Assembly: GCA_947069175.1 (NCBI GenBank)
Contig: CAMTDV010000003.1
Span: 43,181,606 to 43,245,605, forward strand
Reading direction: 5' to 3'
Source of the DNA: Scalesia atractyloides
Lineage: Eukaryota; Streptophyta; Magnoliopsida; Asterales; Asteraceae
Length of the DNA: 64,000 bases
Below, piece after piece: positions 10,334 through 22,190 of the stretch. Under the pieces are notes generated by a model. The model did no database searches. It saw nothing but the letters and a program-made list of their open reading frames with translations, and had not been told where the DNA came from. Numbering within the stretch: position 1 is the first letter of the stretch; each line of letters starts with the position of its first letter. Made by a program: the position numbers and the translations under genes.

Positions 10334-11195
10334 GGTAGTCAGATAGTGAAGATATATATATACACGAATATATGCAGATAATAAAAAGATTTAAAAATAT
10401 TGAATTTGAAAAACAATTTCTCCGACAATTACGTCGGATATGTACATTATATAAGCCGGACAAGCGACTTATATACATAAGACACAGTGACATATACGCC
10501 AGTAGTGGCTCATTTACGCTGATTATGTGTCGCGTTTTTAAGTTTTGAGATGAGAAAGCAGTCAGCGTAGATACTTATCTATGCTGGTTGACCGGCGTAT
10601 TTGTCAAATACGCTGGTTGCTTGAACTCGCATTCAAGACTTAAATCGGTGATCACTTGACTTCCTCTTAAATACGCCACATTCATCTTAAATCCGCTGCA
10701 TTCAAGATAAATACGCTGGCATCAAAAATTTCTTGATAAACCCATAAACCACACTTTGAACTCAGATTCGATCATTCTACAGTAATTGTGTCCGTTTTGT
10801 ATGTGATTTCAGATGTCTCAACAAATAACAAACTACATACAAACACTGAAATCATACCGAAGTTGAACACGAGGAGATCAGATCTTGTGTTTTTGAAATG
10901 GATTGAATTTTTGAAAGTTTAAAAGTGGGTATTTGGTTTGAATGAAGAAGATGATGAATTTGTTTAGAAAGCTATAAACATAAAAATCTGATATATATAC
11001 ATAATACTATCTTCCAGCGTATTTAATAAATACGCTGGAACGACAAATACGCTCAAAAATATTAAATTCTCTCGAAAAACGTGCCCTTTATAGATAAAAA
11101 TAGTGCAAAAATTGAGAATTACAATTAAGAAAAACACAAAATTGCTATTTGAACTTCTAAAATCATTTTTTAGATACACGAAGCTTCCTTTTCCA
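10334..11195 (-). other. V inter-ORF non-coding region, first copy
   Basis: Duplicate of about 30661-31555. No ORF. From 10420 to 11060 it is rich in degenerate GCGTA/TACGC words (for example CCGGCGTATTTG, AAATACGCTGG, AAATACGCCAC, AAATCCGCTGC). It ends at an abrupt join to X LTR sequence near 11190-11198. Confidence 0.75.
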
Positions 11196-12546
11196 TAGGG
11201 TTTTTCCCACAAGTGTTTTATCCTTCCAAGCTTGTTCTCGAAACAAGACTTGAGTTGGTAGAGTGTGATCACGTGGAAGCCTTGGCTATCCTAAGTTCGA
11301 TCCACCACCTCACTTGATGATTTCATTTACTTTTGCCTTTACTTTTATCTTCAAACTTACTCATGACCATCCTTGTCGTCCTTGTGACGACTTGCGCATT
11401 GGTAAACTATATAAGAGGTTTTAAAAGGAAGGTTATCCTCCTACCTCCATGCATGACTTCTATGAATCTACATGATGCTTTTGATATACTTATACAATGT
11501 AAATATATATATATATATAGATGTCTATACTTACTAACCAAACTCTTGATGGTGATCAAATGATTATCCGTCGTGATACTAGGTTATATCACCTAAGTAC
11601 TTAATCTCTCGTTATGATTCTAATGGGTATCATAACCCATGAAATCACATCATCCCAAATGGGCATAATAGTGTCAAGAACGAGTATTAAGTCTAGATGA
11701 TTATTTTCTCATAGACATACTTTATCATATTTTATCGTTGTTAATATTCCAAATCATCCGTTATCGTTCACTTATCAACCTAAGTTCTCCTCTTGTAGGA
11801 TAACCCGACGCTCATCCCACCCGTCAACCCACTTCGCGAACTTGTCAAGTTTGAAGACTACGCAAAACCGTGAGTACACTCGACCCACTTTTCGTTTACA
11901 ACACTTTTGGGTGTAACATGTTTACTTATACCAAAACCACAACACTTAAACTTTATAAAATGCACAAACAATCCTATACACATGAATACTTGATACGCTT
12001 ACGTGATGCTTATATCTTGGACATTCTTTATGTGATACTTTAGTCATTAACTTGTTAAAGCCTTCGTTTGACATGTATAAGCGCTATAGGAAGTCACGCA
12101 TAAACTTGAGGCCATGTTAAAACAACGTGTTTGCATTAAGGGTTTGGCCAGTAGTATTGTATGCCTTGTATATGCTCTCGTAAAATCATAGTTGCCATGA
12201 GGATTCATTTAAACGCTAATCGTATACATATGCTATGCTTAAACTTGTGTACTTGCCTTTGCTTTCGCATTGAATTGTATTTTAAAACATGTTACAGGTT
12301 GATGAAGTGGATGCTATGAAATCAAATAGCAAGGACTTAGATACACACAAGTAGACGTTTAGGCTAAATTTGTTATATCAATTTTTGTTGTATTGTGTTT
12401 TATGTATTTGCTTCAATGTTGTACTTGACAATTGTCTTTGAAATGAAATTTAACTTTAATTAAATATTGTCATTATTAGTGTTGTGAGCAATGAGAAATC
12501 TATTTCGTCTCACTCTAATGTTTCCGCCATCGGTTGGGGTGTGACA
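11196..12546 (+). repeat. X 5' LTR, 5'-truncated and promoterless
   Basis: Begins at the equivalent of about 28650 in the 3' LTR (ttagccacaagtg versus ttcccacaagtg) and runs to GGTGTGACA. The first ~740 bp, including the TATA box, are absent, replaced by V sequence. A PBS follows directly, so this is the genuine 5' LTR side of X. Confidence 0.88.
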
Positions 12547-12549
12547 GAT

Positions 12550-12562
12550 TGGTATTAGAGCC
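12550..12562 (+). promoter_or_regulatory. Primer-binding site of X
   Basis: TGGTATTAGAGCC, three bases after the LTR end. It matches the initiator-Met tRNA primer site TGGTATCAGAGCC with one change. Confidence 0.85.
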
Positions 12563-13617
12563 ATAACTATAGGGAATTAGGTAGAATTGCCATGTTCGAC
12601 CTAGTCTATAGTTCTAAGTACCCGCTTTGGCCATTCTTGTTTATGCTTAAAATTTTATGCTTCCTGCCTTGCTTCTCCTCTTTCTTTTGGTCTTAATGCA
12701 TATTCAGAATGTCTTTCCAAAGACATTTATACACAATACACACTTGAAGACTTGAAGACACTCATACAAACGAGAAGATCTCACCAAAATAGGGGTGAAA
12801 CCCGCACTTTGGTGATCACTCTCAATCTGCATATTCAATTTTTCACGAAATTACGCCATCAAGTTAGGAGTGATATCCATACCTTGTTGGAGAATTTCCA
12901 TTTCATACTCGAGTGGACCCTTACCAACGAATCAGAATTTGCTCTTCGTCTGGTGAGTACCAACCACACTTAGCGTACGAAATCGTCAAGTTAGGGGTGA
13001 AACCCGCACCTTGTCGATCAAGTCCCACTCCTTGATTTTCAATCTCGCCAAAGTTCCGATTTTTCGATCGATTAGATACGTGTAGTAACTGGAAGGGTGA
13101 AATGCCATCAATCGCTTCTCGACGAGAGCATTTCATCTATAGGCCAAAGCACGTCCCTCTAATTTGAAAGGATCTTCGATTTACTTTGGAATGGTCGACG
13201 TTTCTCTACCCGAAACATTCCCATGTTTTGTGAGCCTATTCTTTTATGGGATTCAATTTCTATGTGTTTTTAATACTTGTTACCTCGTGCACTTCGAAAC
13301 GTTACACTATTTGGCACGTTTATCGCAATCCAAAACAATGTTAATCCTCGTGAACAAACTAAATTTATACACTTTTATACGCAATCATACGTGATTATAC
13401 ATGTTATATTTGTTAAACTCATGCAACTTATGTGAACCCTTATACATACTCATACATGCAAAACTTGTAATTTTACATTATGGGTCAAGTTTCATCTCTT
13501 ACGCCATTTCGAATCTCTAGATGTCTTCCCCTATCTCTTCCTAGAAGTCAAAGAGGTCTAACAGAGGATCCAGCAACAACGGTGACTCTATGTTGAAAAG
13601 AAGACCTCGTCGGTCTA
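12563..13617 (+). other. X leader (5' untranslated region)
   Basis: About 1 kb with only short ORFs. A partly repeated phrase (ggggtgaaacccgcac) occurs at about 12792 and 12995, within two related ~200-bp stretches, suggesting an old internal duplication. Confidence 0.55.
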
Positions 13618-14830
13618 GTGGCTGAGCAAATGGCTGACCAAATGGCCCGTGTTATCCCCGATATTGTTAGCCAACTCCAAACCATCCAAACCGAAGGCAC
13701 CCCTAGATCCTCTGCCGATTCGAAAACCGACGCTTCTAAATCATCTTACCAGTTTAAACACTTTATGGCTTGCAAACCTGTTGAGTTCACCAGCATGGAC
13801 GATTTGACTTCCATGATTAACCGGGTTGATGCTATGGAGCTTACCTTTCTTCAGGGCGGGTGTCCTGATGACATTCGAAACCTCAACGCTACCAGGGTCT
13901 TTCGCAAAAGAGCCCTCGAATGGTGGACTACTGAGCGCAACAAGTATGGCTACGAAGCGGCTCACGCATTACTTTGGCTAGAGCTTAAGGAGCTCATGAA
14001 GGATCAATTTTGTCCTCCCCACGAGACCCAAAAGCTTGAAAACGAATTTTGGAATCTTACTGAGCAAGGGATTGACGTTGAAGGTTTGATCACGCGCTTC
14101 AAACATTTGAGTATCGTCTGTCCTGGATAGGTGGATATTGTTCCCAAGGCGATTTGCTAAGCTTATTCGTTAACTCTCGCCAGTGATCATGAACCATGTA
14201 GCCGCCGCCAACCCCAAAACCCTCGATGAAGCCTTTAGCATAGCCATCCAGCTTAACCACAACTGCATCCTTCAGGGGGCCTATGTCAAGGTCTCCACGA
14301 AGCATGTGCACCAAGCCATCACCGACACCACCGCAACTGAAACTCCTCCATCCCAAGCCAAGAGAAACCAAAACCGGAACAAGAAGCGGAAGGCTTCTAT
14401 CCAAAATCATGCGGTTGTCACTCCGCCTACCCCTACACCACTGACCGCCATCGCCACTACCGAAAGCACCGACCAGCACAATCGTGGTTACACTGGATCT
14501 CACCCTTAATGTACTACCTACCACTACCATCATCCCGTCGGTACTCGATGCCGAAAGTGCGCCTAATGTCAAAGATTAGGGCACTTATCCAACTGTTGCC
14601 GAAGTTTTCCTCCACCCCAAAACCAGCAACCCTTAGCCATTGCACCTAACCCTCGCCCTCAACCCCAATCCACTCCCGTGAGGGCATGTTACCACTGTGG
14701 CGACCGTAACCATTTCGCCAACGTTTGCCCTAAGCGCGCCATCAACCAGCAGCAACGCCAGCAGCTCCAACCTGAACCTGCTAAAGGTCGAGCTTTCGTG
14801 CTTACCTCCGCTCAAGCCCAAAGTTCCAAC
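13618..14830 (+). pseudogene. X gag (capsid and zinc knuckles), broken
   Basis: The retrotransposon gag domain is recognisable at 13618-14130: ADQMARVIPDIV, FKHFMACKPVEF, RKRALEWWTTERN, LKELMKDQFCPP, LENEFWNLTEQG. A stop follows at 14128-14130, and the rest continues in other frames. The nucleocapsid has a degraded CCHC at about 14550-14600 and a good one at 14687-14728 (C-YH-C-GDRN-H-FANV-C). The N-terminus may begin near the ATG at about 13591, but a TGA then intervenes. Confidence 0.8.
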
Positions 14831-14837
14831 GATGTTA

Positions 14838-15284
14838 TTACTGGTACGTTCCTTGTGAACCATGTCTATGCTTCTTTCTTATTTGATATTGGCGCAGATA
14901 GAAGTTTTGTATCTGTTGAATTTGAACCTTTGCTTAAGTGTCAGCGATCTAAGTTGCCCGATCCTTTCATTGTTGAAGTCGCTAACGGTAAGACCGTTCC
15001 TGATAACTCTGTCCTCCCTCGTTGTTCTTTGGATCTTAATGGTCATACGTTCTCGATTGATCTCATACCTATGAAAATAGGTAGCTTTGATGTCATAGTA
15101 GGCATGGACTGGCTTCGGCAAGTTTGTGCTGAAGTTGTTTGTTCGGAGAAATTCCTTCGCCTTCCTCTTCCTAACGGTGATTCTTTACACGTATATGGGG
15201 AGAAACCTTCCAAAGGTCTCAAACTAATGTCGTGTATTCAGGCAAACAAATACTTACGCAAGGAGTACCTTGCCTTAGTACTTC
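14838..15284 (+). pseudogene. X aspartic protease, active-site variant
   Basis: In frame with the zinc knuckle. The motif is FDIGADRSFVSVEFEPLL where DSGA or DTGA is expected, so the residue after the catalytic Asp is Ile. FDVIVGMDWL follows at about 15090. It ends in a deletion: at about 15285 the protease end joins directly to RT sequence, missing about 245 bp that Y keeps (20800-21065). Confidence 0.8.
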
Positions 15285-16436
15285 TCCTTGGGGCGCTCCC
15301 GTACTCTTCTTCAAGAAGAAAGATGGATCATTCCGTATGTGTACTGACTACACGAGCTCAAGAAGCTCACAGTCAAGAACCGCTATCCACTTCCTCGCAT
15401 TGACGATCTCTTCGATCAATTACAAGGCGCAACGTGCTTTTCAAAGATTGATCTCCGCTCTGGTTATCATCAACTTCAAGTTCTCGAAGAAGATGTACCC
15501 AAAACCGTGTTCCGTACACGCTATGGACACTACGAGTTCGTGGTCATGCCTTTTTGGTTTGACTAACGCGCCTGCCGTGTTCATGGATTTAATGAACCGC
15601 GTGTGTAAGCCGTTTCTTGATCGTTTTATTATTGTCTTCATCGACGATATTCTCATCTACTCCAAGACGAAAGAAGAACATGGGCGACATTTGCGCCTTA
15701 TTCTTACACTTTTGCACACTGAACGTCTTTATGCCAAATTCTCCAAGTGTGAATTTTGGCTAAAGAAAGTTCAATTCTTGGGTCACACCGTCAATGAACT
15801 CGGTATTGATGTTGACCCTGCAAAGATTGAAGCTGTTAAGAATTGGGTTGCAGCTAAATCACCTTCTGAGATTCGTTCGTTTCTTGGCCTAGCTGGGTAT
15901 TATAGGTGTTTCATTTCGAACTTCTCTAAGATTGCCGTTCGTTTGACCTCCTTGATGCAAAAAGATAAACCTTTTGTTTGGGGTCCCAAACAAGAGGAGT
16001 CTTTCCAAACACTCAAGGGCATGCTTTGTAATGCTCCTGTCCTTACCCTTCCCGATGGAAATGACGACTTCGTCGTGTATTGTGATGCTTCAAACCAAGG
16101 CCTTGGTTGCGTTCTCATGCAACGGGACAAGGTTATCGCTTACGCGTCGAGACAACTCAAGATACATGAGAAAAACTATACCACGCACGACCTTGAACTT
16201 GGTGCGGTCGTTTTTGCGTTAAAGATTTGGCGACACTACCTTTATGGTACAAAGTGTATAATCTTCACCGATCATAAAAGCCTACAACATACCTTTGACC
16301 AAAAAGACCTCAACATGCGATAACGTCGTTGGGTGGAACTGTTAAACGACTACGACTGTGACATTCGTTAACATCCTGGCAAGGCGAATGTTGTGGCCGA
16401 TGCACTTAGTCGCAAATTCATGTGAAGAGTATTCGT
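15285..16436 (+). pseudogene. X reverse transcriptase-RNase H
   Basis: SPWGAPVLFFKKKDGSFRMCTDY, then a stretch (15350-15550) read in the wrong frame between two compensating indels, then FGLTNAPAVFMDLMNRVC, the catalytic FIDDILIYS (about 15640), FLGHTVNELGIDVDPAKI, and RNase H with VVYCDASNQGLGCVLMQ, ELGAVVFALKIWRHYLYG, FTDHKSLQH and ADALSRK. A TAA at 16321-16323 replaces a Gln codon. The N-terminal RT segment is deleted. Protein similarity to Y is high, so they are related subfamilies. Confidence 0.88.
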
Positions 16437-16667
16437 TATCACAAAACCATGGAGAATTTCCACCATCTGATTCGAGATGCGCAATATTCGGCCATTAATG
16501 AGGGCAACCTCGAAACTGAGCTGAATACTGGTGACGAAACACCGCTTGAGCAGAAGAACAATGGTATCCTGTACTATCGTGGCCGTATGTGGATTCCTGA
16601 TCGTGGTACTCTTCGAACCACGTTGATGGATGAAGCTCATAAATCCCGATATTCCGTGCACCCAGGC
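16437..16667 (+). pseudogene. X integrase, N-terminal part up to the Y insertion
   Basis: Reads RDAQYSAINEGNLETEL, GILYYRGRMWIPDRGTLRTTLMDEAHKSRYSVHPG, the zinc-binding (HHCC) region that opens gypsy integrases. The frame is interrupted after HPG by element Y; the next codons resume at 26640. Confidence 0.85.
16663..16667. repeat. TSD of Y (left caggc; right ctggc at 26640-26644)
   Basis: Five-base duplication with one substitution (a/t). In the integrase reading frame the site encodes the conserved Pro-Gly before (T/S)DKMY, so both copies can be checked against the protein. Confidence 0.85.
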
Positions 16668-17181
16668 TGTGACATTTGTGTCTTTTCAATCATTGCACAA
16701 TTACAAACAATTTCGTATTCAATGAAACCCTTTGTTTTATTTACAAAAATTTTTGTATTTAATAAAATCTTGTATTTATTGATGAGAATGCAAAAACATC
16801 AGTCGTCGTCCAATTTCGATCATTTTCGTGTTCGTTAAAGCGTTTTACGCATTTTGCGAAACGCATATTCGTACAACCGAATGAACCGACATCCATGACA
16901 TTTTCGGACATAATCCAAGTTACACATGTCTTAACACCTTTATATAACCTAAATATTTGGTTAAAGGGGTTAAAAATGCAAACAAGTGAAAATACAAGTC
17001 CAAGGATCAAAAATGTCAAAAAAAATAATAAATATTTTTGCTTCTTCACCAAGTTTACCACCTATCTCCAATTTTTTACACCTAGCACTCACTTTGCCAC
17101 ACTTAATATGGTGTTGACACATGTTAGGACACTAATCCACACCTGAGGACACTTGTCATCTCCTCCTTAATTCTAAAATAC

Positions 17182-17189
17182 TATACATA
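17182..17189 (+). promoter_or_regulatory. TATA box of Y 5' LTR, mutated
   Basis: TATACATA here, against TATAAATA at 24229-24236 in the 3' LTR; both follow CTAAAATAC. About 100 bp downstream both LTRs have CTTCAACACGAGTAAGT, which resembles a 5' splice site. Confidence 0.55.
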
Positions 17190-18292
17190 CCACATGATTC
17201 TTCCATTTTTTTCACACCACTTCAAAACACTTCAAAGCAAAGTGTCAAGTTCTTATTTCTATCCTTTTAGGAGCTTGTTTCCAGCTGTTGGAAGCCTCCT
17301 ATCTTGAGTTCTGAAAGTGTTCTTCAACACGAGTAAGTACTCTTCCTAGTTCTTTCATTATTTTAGCTATTTTGAGCTAAAAGTTGAACGGTTTGGCTTC
17401 CAGATTGACTTTTGATTCTGACCATATTTGGTCTAGTCAAAGTTCAGTTGAACTTTGCAATGTGATCATAATCACAAAGGTTATAATCCCTAACGATTTC
17501 ACCTTCTGATTACCACGTTTACTAGTCGAAGTGACAAGTTAATGTTTCGGTAAAAAAAGATACATGATGTGCATTTTACGACGAAACTATTTTCAGTCAT
17601 CAAAACACCAAGTTTTGATACCAAATCAGTTTTATAAACTTAGTTAGACATGTTTTGACATGTCTAACTCATCACTTCTAGTTTAGTGCTTAATTAGGGT
17701 CGTAAGTCGAGCGGTCTTGACCACCCGCTTTGACTTTCGAATCCGACCCGTTTGGTAGATCTTAGGATCCTACCAAACACATATTTGTGATGATAGTTAC
17801 ATAAGGAATAACCTACTGAGGTTATACCTAATGGTCACATCGTTTGGTTAGTGTTACGATAAGTTACTTATATGTTCTAAAAAATGATGACCAAAATGCC
17901 CTTTTGCGCATAAATCCATTTTAAACACATGTAACCAAATTTTTGACATATAAACTGATGTTTAACTTTTTCAAACATGTTTGGGCATATAAAACTTATC
18001 ATAGGACATGTTTAACCATCCGATCACACTTTTACGCTAATGACCCCTTAACGTAGCGTAAACTACCTTAACGAGTCATAATGGGTCAAAAGCACTTAGG
18101 ATCCTTTCCAAATCAGAATGTTAAGTTTGTTAAACCATATCAAATGAGTTCCAACACTCGTTTGGTTTATAAGACTTCATTCTATCCGATCTCCCGTTTG
18201 TAGTCCCGACACACTAACATATTTATCTGACACATTAGGACACGTTTGAGCTTTGTTTGTTTCATTGATCAAGTACACTTTCGCAATCCCAA

Positions 18293-18620
18293 GTGAGTAC
18301 ATAGTCCCCTCTTATTCGTTTCAAATGTTTTGGGGTGATTCATATGTGCTAAACTATCTTTTCAAATCTACATGTTTACTACGCAAGGCTTATGTGAGTA
18401 CATAGCCCCCTCTTTTAGGTTTTCAAATGTTTTGGGGTGATTCATATGTGCCTATAATTATTTTCAAGATTTCAAAACAATATACATGGTTTATAAATAC
18501 AAAACGATTTTCAAAATGGGTACATAGTTCCCCTCTTTTATGTTTTGCAAATGTTTTGGGGTGACTCATATGTGCTAAATCATTTTCAAGTTTTCAAAAA
18601 CAATGTCTATGGTTTATATA
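18293..18620. repeat. Three tandem ~100-125-bp units in Y LTR
   Basis: Each unit starts with (G)GTACATAG(T/C)(C/T)CCC and carries TTTTGGGGTGA(T/C)TCATATG and a TTTTCAA stretch. Starts are near 18293, 18393 and 18519. The same array is at about 25333-25650 in the 3' LTR, so it predates insertion. Confidence 0.8.
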
Positions 18621-18954
18621 TAAAACAATACGATTTCAATAATGTGAATAACTTGTTGATGCGTTATCCATAACATGAATGAAATTCATTAGCTTTGGCA
18701 AAGCCGACCAGTAGTATGTTATGGTACCATAGGACTGACAATCCCATTATCAGACTGTTCACTGGATTTGGTGGAAGTTTGGTTAATGACAGAAACTGTT
18801 TCCGATTAACAAAGTAATTGTTGATTTGTTAGTCTAGTTAAAGAGACCCTTTTGTGGTCTATTAAAGATACCCTCTGGTGGTATAGTCAACAAAGGTTTG
18901 AATGTGTTCATTAAAGAACGATCAAAAGTTTTCACAATTAAAAACACAGATGAC

Positions 18955-19040
18955 TTGTTTATGACAAGGACAATTGGTTTATGACACGGACGATTGATCT
19001 ATAACACGGACAGATGGTTTATAACACGGAAAAATTGTTT
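18955..19040. repeat. ~20-bp tandem array in Y LTR
   Basis: Four to five units of GTTTATGACACGGACAATTG type, diverging along the array. The counterpart is at about 25985-26070. Confidence 0.8.
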
Positions 19041-19611
19041 TGAATAATGTCACGTAATGATTTTCACTTAAAGATATAAACCATACGAAGTTTTCTTTTG
19101 AATAAATCTATTACCTGGTTTTTACAAAAGAAATGTTTTTGTCAAGATTCATGGCTACAAGGTTTTAACAACTCTAACCAACTTTTTTTAGTTGGTTAAT
19201 TGTATTGCAATATCAAACACTTTTGATACGAGGTTCTCACTTAACGACTCTTGTAGTCGGACGAGGTGTTGCAATATGTATACAAGGCCACGAATTTGAC
19301 ACACTCACAAAACCTATGTACTCGCCGGCTTTTTTTATGCTGACTCTCTTTTCACATATGTTTCAGGAATCAATACTTGATAATATGATGCATGCTTCAC
19401 GTAGGAATGGACGCGGGCCTTAGTGACTTAAAACATGAAAGACAATTTATTTATGTGTTGTTTCTGTTTATCCCAAAACAATGTAAACATTTAACTTAAT
19501 CAATCAAAATTTTAAATTCCATGAGTTGTGAAACAATTGTTCTGTGACATGACTCCCCGACGTTTCCGCCGCGATTCGTTGTTTTACGCGGTCGGGGTGT
19601 TACAGAAAGAT

Positions 19612-19624
19612 TGGTATCAGAGCT
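19612..19624 (+). promoter_or_regulatory. Primer-binding site of Y
   Basis: TGGTATCAGAGCT, seven bases after the LTR end; matches the initiator-Met tRNA primer site. Confidence 0.88.
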
Positions 19625-20368
19625 TATGGTTGTAGGGAATTAGGTTATTAGTAATGCTTTGACCTAGACTATAACCTTCCTTGGACCCTCACGCGAGTTA
19701 TCTTACGTTTAGATTCTTTAAACAATATCGTCACCTATCCTTAGGTGACAACAAAAACAAATACACAAGTTACAAATTCATTTTGAAAATCAATCATCTA
19801 TCCTTAGATGATTTGTTTTGTCTTAAAGCCTTGTAAGTTTTGAACATCCCGTCAAAGTTTGAGTTTTATTAATGTGAACACATGGAATCTGGAAGGGTGG
19901 ATGCCTGTACTCTGAGTTTTCTATCTCAGGCTAGAGTGTTCATACAAATCCGCATTATCGGACCAATCACTCTTACCTGGGAACTCTTGGGGTGAGTGTC
20001 CACTTATAGGCTAAAGCATGTCTTCGCGATACATTATCAAGACCCATTTACCTTGATTAGTCACCGTGTGTCGTTTGTTTGTTTTCAAGTAACGAACGAA
20101 TGACCACCATCCTTATATTTCATCGATATTTTTAACATCTCCCTAGATTAGCCAATGTTTGTCATTCGGACAAAAAACAAGCTGTTCAGAACCCTGTTCA
20201 ACCCCAAGCCAACCCTCCTAGACACCCGTTCCCACTTGTTTCTTGCTACAACTGTGGCGAGATGGATCACTTTAGAAACAACTGCCCAAAATTGGTGAAC
20301 GCGAATGCTAATCAAGCCCCTGGACGCGCATTCAACATCAATGCCAACGAGGCTCGTGCTGATAATGA
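19625..20368 (+). pseudogene. Y leader and gag remnant (zinc knuckle only)
   Basis: Leader sequence to about 20150, then directly a Gln/Pro/Asn-rich segment and a complete CCHC knuckle at 20244-20285 (C-YN-C-GEMD-H-FRNN-C). No capsid domain is present. X needs 2.1 kb from LTR to knuckle and Y only 0.64 kb. The deletion join is probably between 20130 and 20170. Confidence 0.75.
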
Positions 20369-20794
20369 AGTCAGAATGGTACGTTCCTTGTTAACAATCA
20401 TCTTGCTTCTATTCTTTTCGATTCAGGTGCCGATAGAAGCTTTATATCACTAGCCTTTGAACCTTTGCTTTCGATGCCTAGAACAAAACTAGGAAAACCA
20501 TTAACGGTGGAAATAGCTAGTGGTGAACCCCTTGTGCTCGACTATGTCATTCGTAATTGCCAATTGAACTTGGATAACCACCTTTTTCCCATTGACCTCA
20601 CACCAATGCAACTCGGGAGTTTTGACATCATCATAGGAATGGACTGGTTTACCAAACATCATGCTGAGGTGATCTGTTTTGACAAGGTTGTTCGTATACC
20701 TCTTTCGTCTGGCGAAACCTTAGAAGTTCACAGAGAGAAACCCTCTAGTAGCCTAAAACTCATGACCTGTACCCAGGCCCAAAAATACCAATGA
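20369..20794 (+). pseudogene. Y aspartic protease
   Basis: Canonical FDSGADRSFIS at about 20415-20450, with a one-base frame change nearby (20453-20465). FDIIIGMDWFTKHHAEVICFDK follows at about 20620-20690. It ends AQKYQ and a TGA at 20792-20794 where the family continues into RT. Shape and length fit gypsy proteases. Confidence 0.85.
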
Positions 20795-20812
20795 AAGAAT
20801 TATGTAGCCTTT

Positions 20813-22190
20813 TTGGCACATATCGTAGAGGAAAAAGGCAAGGGCAAGACTGTTCAGGACATCTCCATTGTTCGGGAATATCCTGAGGTGTTTCCTGAAG
20901 AGCTACCTGGTTTACCCCCAATTCATCAAGTTGAGTTTCGTATTGACCTTGTACCTGGTGCCAACCCAATTGCTAAATCTCCTTACCGACTTGCACCGTC
21001 TGAACTGCAAGAGTTGTTAAAGCAACTCCAAGAACTTTCAGAAAGGGGATTCATTCGTCCGAGCTTTTCACCTTGGGGCGCTCCTGTCCTATTCGTGAAA
21101 AAGAAGGATGGATCCTTCCATATGTGTATCGATTATCTTCAGCTCAACAAACTCACAATCAAAAATCAATATCCCTTACCTTGCATTGATGATCTCTTTG
21201 ATCAGCTACAAGGTGCGACCTGCTCTTCAAAGATTGATCTGCGTTCTGGGTATCATCAACTTCGTGTACTAGAAGAAGATATTCCCAAGACTGCTTTTCG
21301 CACTCGATACGACCATTACGAGTTCATTGTCATGCCTTTTGGTTTGACGAATGCTCCTGCCGTCTTCATGGACTTAATGAATAGGGTTTGTAAAACTTAT
21401 TTAGACAAGTTCATCATTGTTTTCATCGACGACATCCTCATTTATTCTAAGTCTTGTGTCGATCAAGAACAACATCTCCGTCTAACGATGGAACTCCTGA
21501 AGAAAGAACAACTCTACGCCAAATTCCTTAAATGTGAATTTTGGCTAAAAGAAGTTCAATTTTTGGGACACATTGTTAACGAACAAGGTATACATGTAGA
21601 TCCCGCTAAAATCAGTGCGATTAGGGATTGGAATACACCTACTACTCCTACCGAAGTTCGTTCATTTCTTGGTCTTGCTTGATACTATCGACGATTCATC
21701 GCGAACTTTTCAAAGATCGCGGTTCCCCTCACCACTTTAACTCAGAAGAATAAACCTTTCGAGTGGGGACCCAAACAAGAGGAAGCCTTTCAAATATTGA
21801 AACAAAAACTCTGTAATGCTCCTGTTTTATCTTTACCTAATGGCAACGATGATTTCATTTTCTATTGTGACGCATCAAACCTAGGCCTTGGTTGTGTTCT
21901 CATGCAAAGAGAAAAAAAGTCATAACCTATGCATCAAGACAATTGAAAATCCATGAGAAGAACTACACAACTCATGATCTTGAGTTAGGAGCCGTAGTTT
22001 TTGCTCTCAAAATTTGGAGACACTACCTTTACGGTACAAAATGTGTGGTTTTCACTGACCACAAAAGTCTCCAACACATATTCAATCAAAAGGAGCTTAA
22101 CATGAGACAACAACGCTAGGTCGAACTTCTGAACGACTACGACTACGAGATTCGCTACCATCCTAGTAAGGCGAATGTTGTGGCTGATGC
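20813..22190 (+). pseudogene. Y reverse transcriptase-RNase H, nearly complete
   Basis: RT is open for 289 codons: REYPEVFPEELPGLPP, FRIDLVPGANPIAKSPYRLAP, SPWGAPVLFVKKKDGSFHMCIDY, IDLRSGYHQLRV, FGLTNAPAVFMDLMNRVC, FIDDILIYS and FLGHIVNEQGIHVDPAKI. A TGA at 21680-21682 stands in GLAGYYRRF. RNase H follows (FYCDASNLGLGCVLM, a one-base frame change near 21910, ELGAVVFALKIWRHYLYG, ADALSRK), with a TAG at 22118-22120 in place of Trp. This is the best preserved RT in the window. Confidence 0.92.

Larger units (their letters stand above)
16668..19604 (+). repeat. Y 5' LTR
   Basis: 2937 bp. It contains a decayed TATA box (17182-17189), a three-unit tandem repeat (18293-18620) and a short-unit array (18955-19040). 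It aligns end to end with 23718-26639. Confidence 0.92.
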
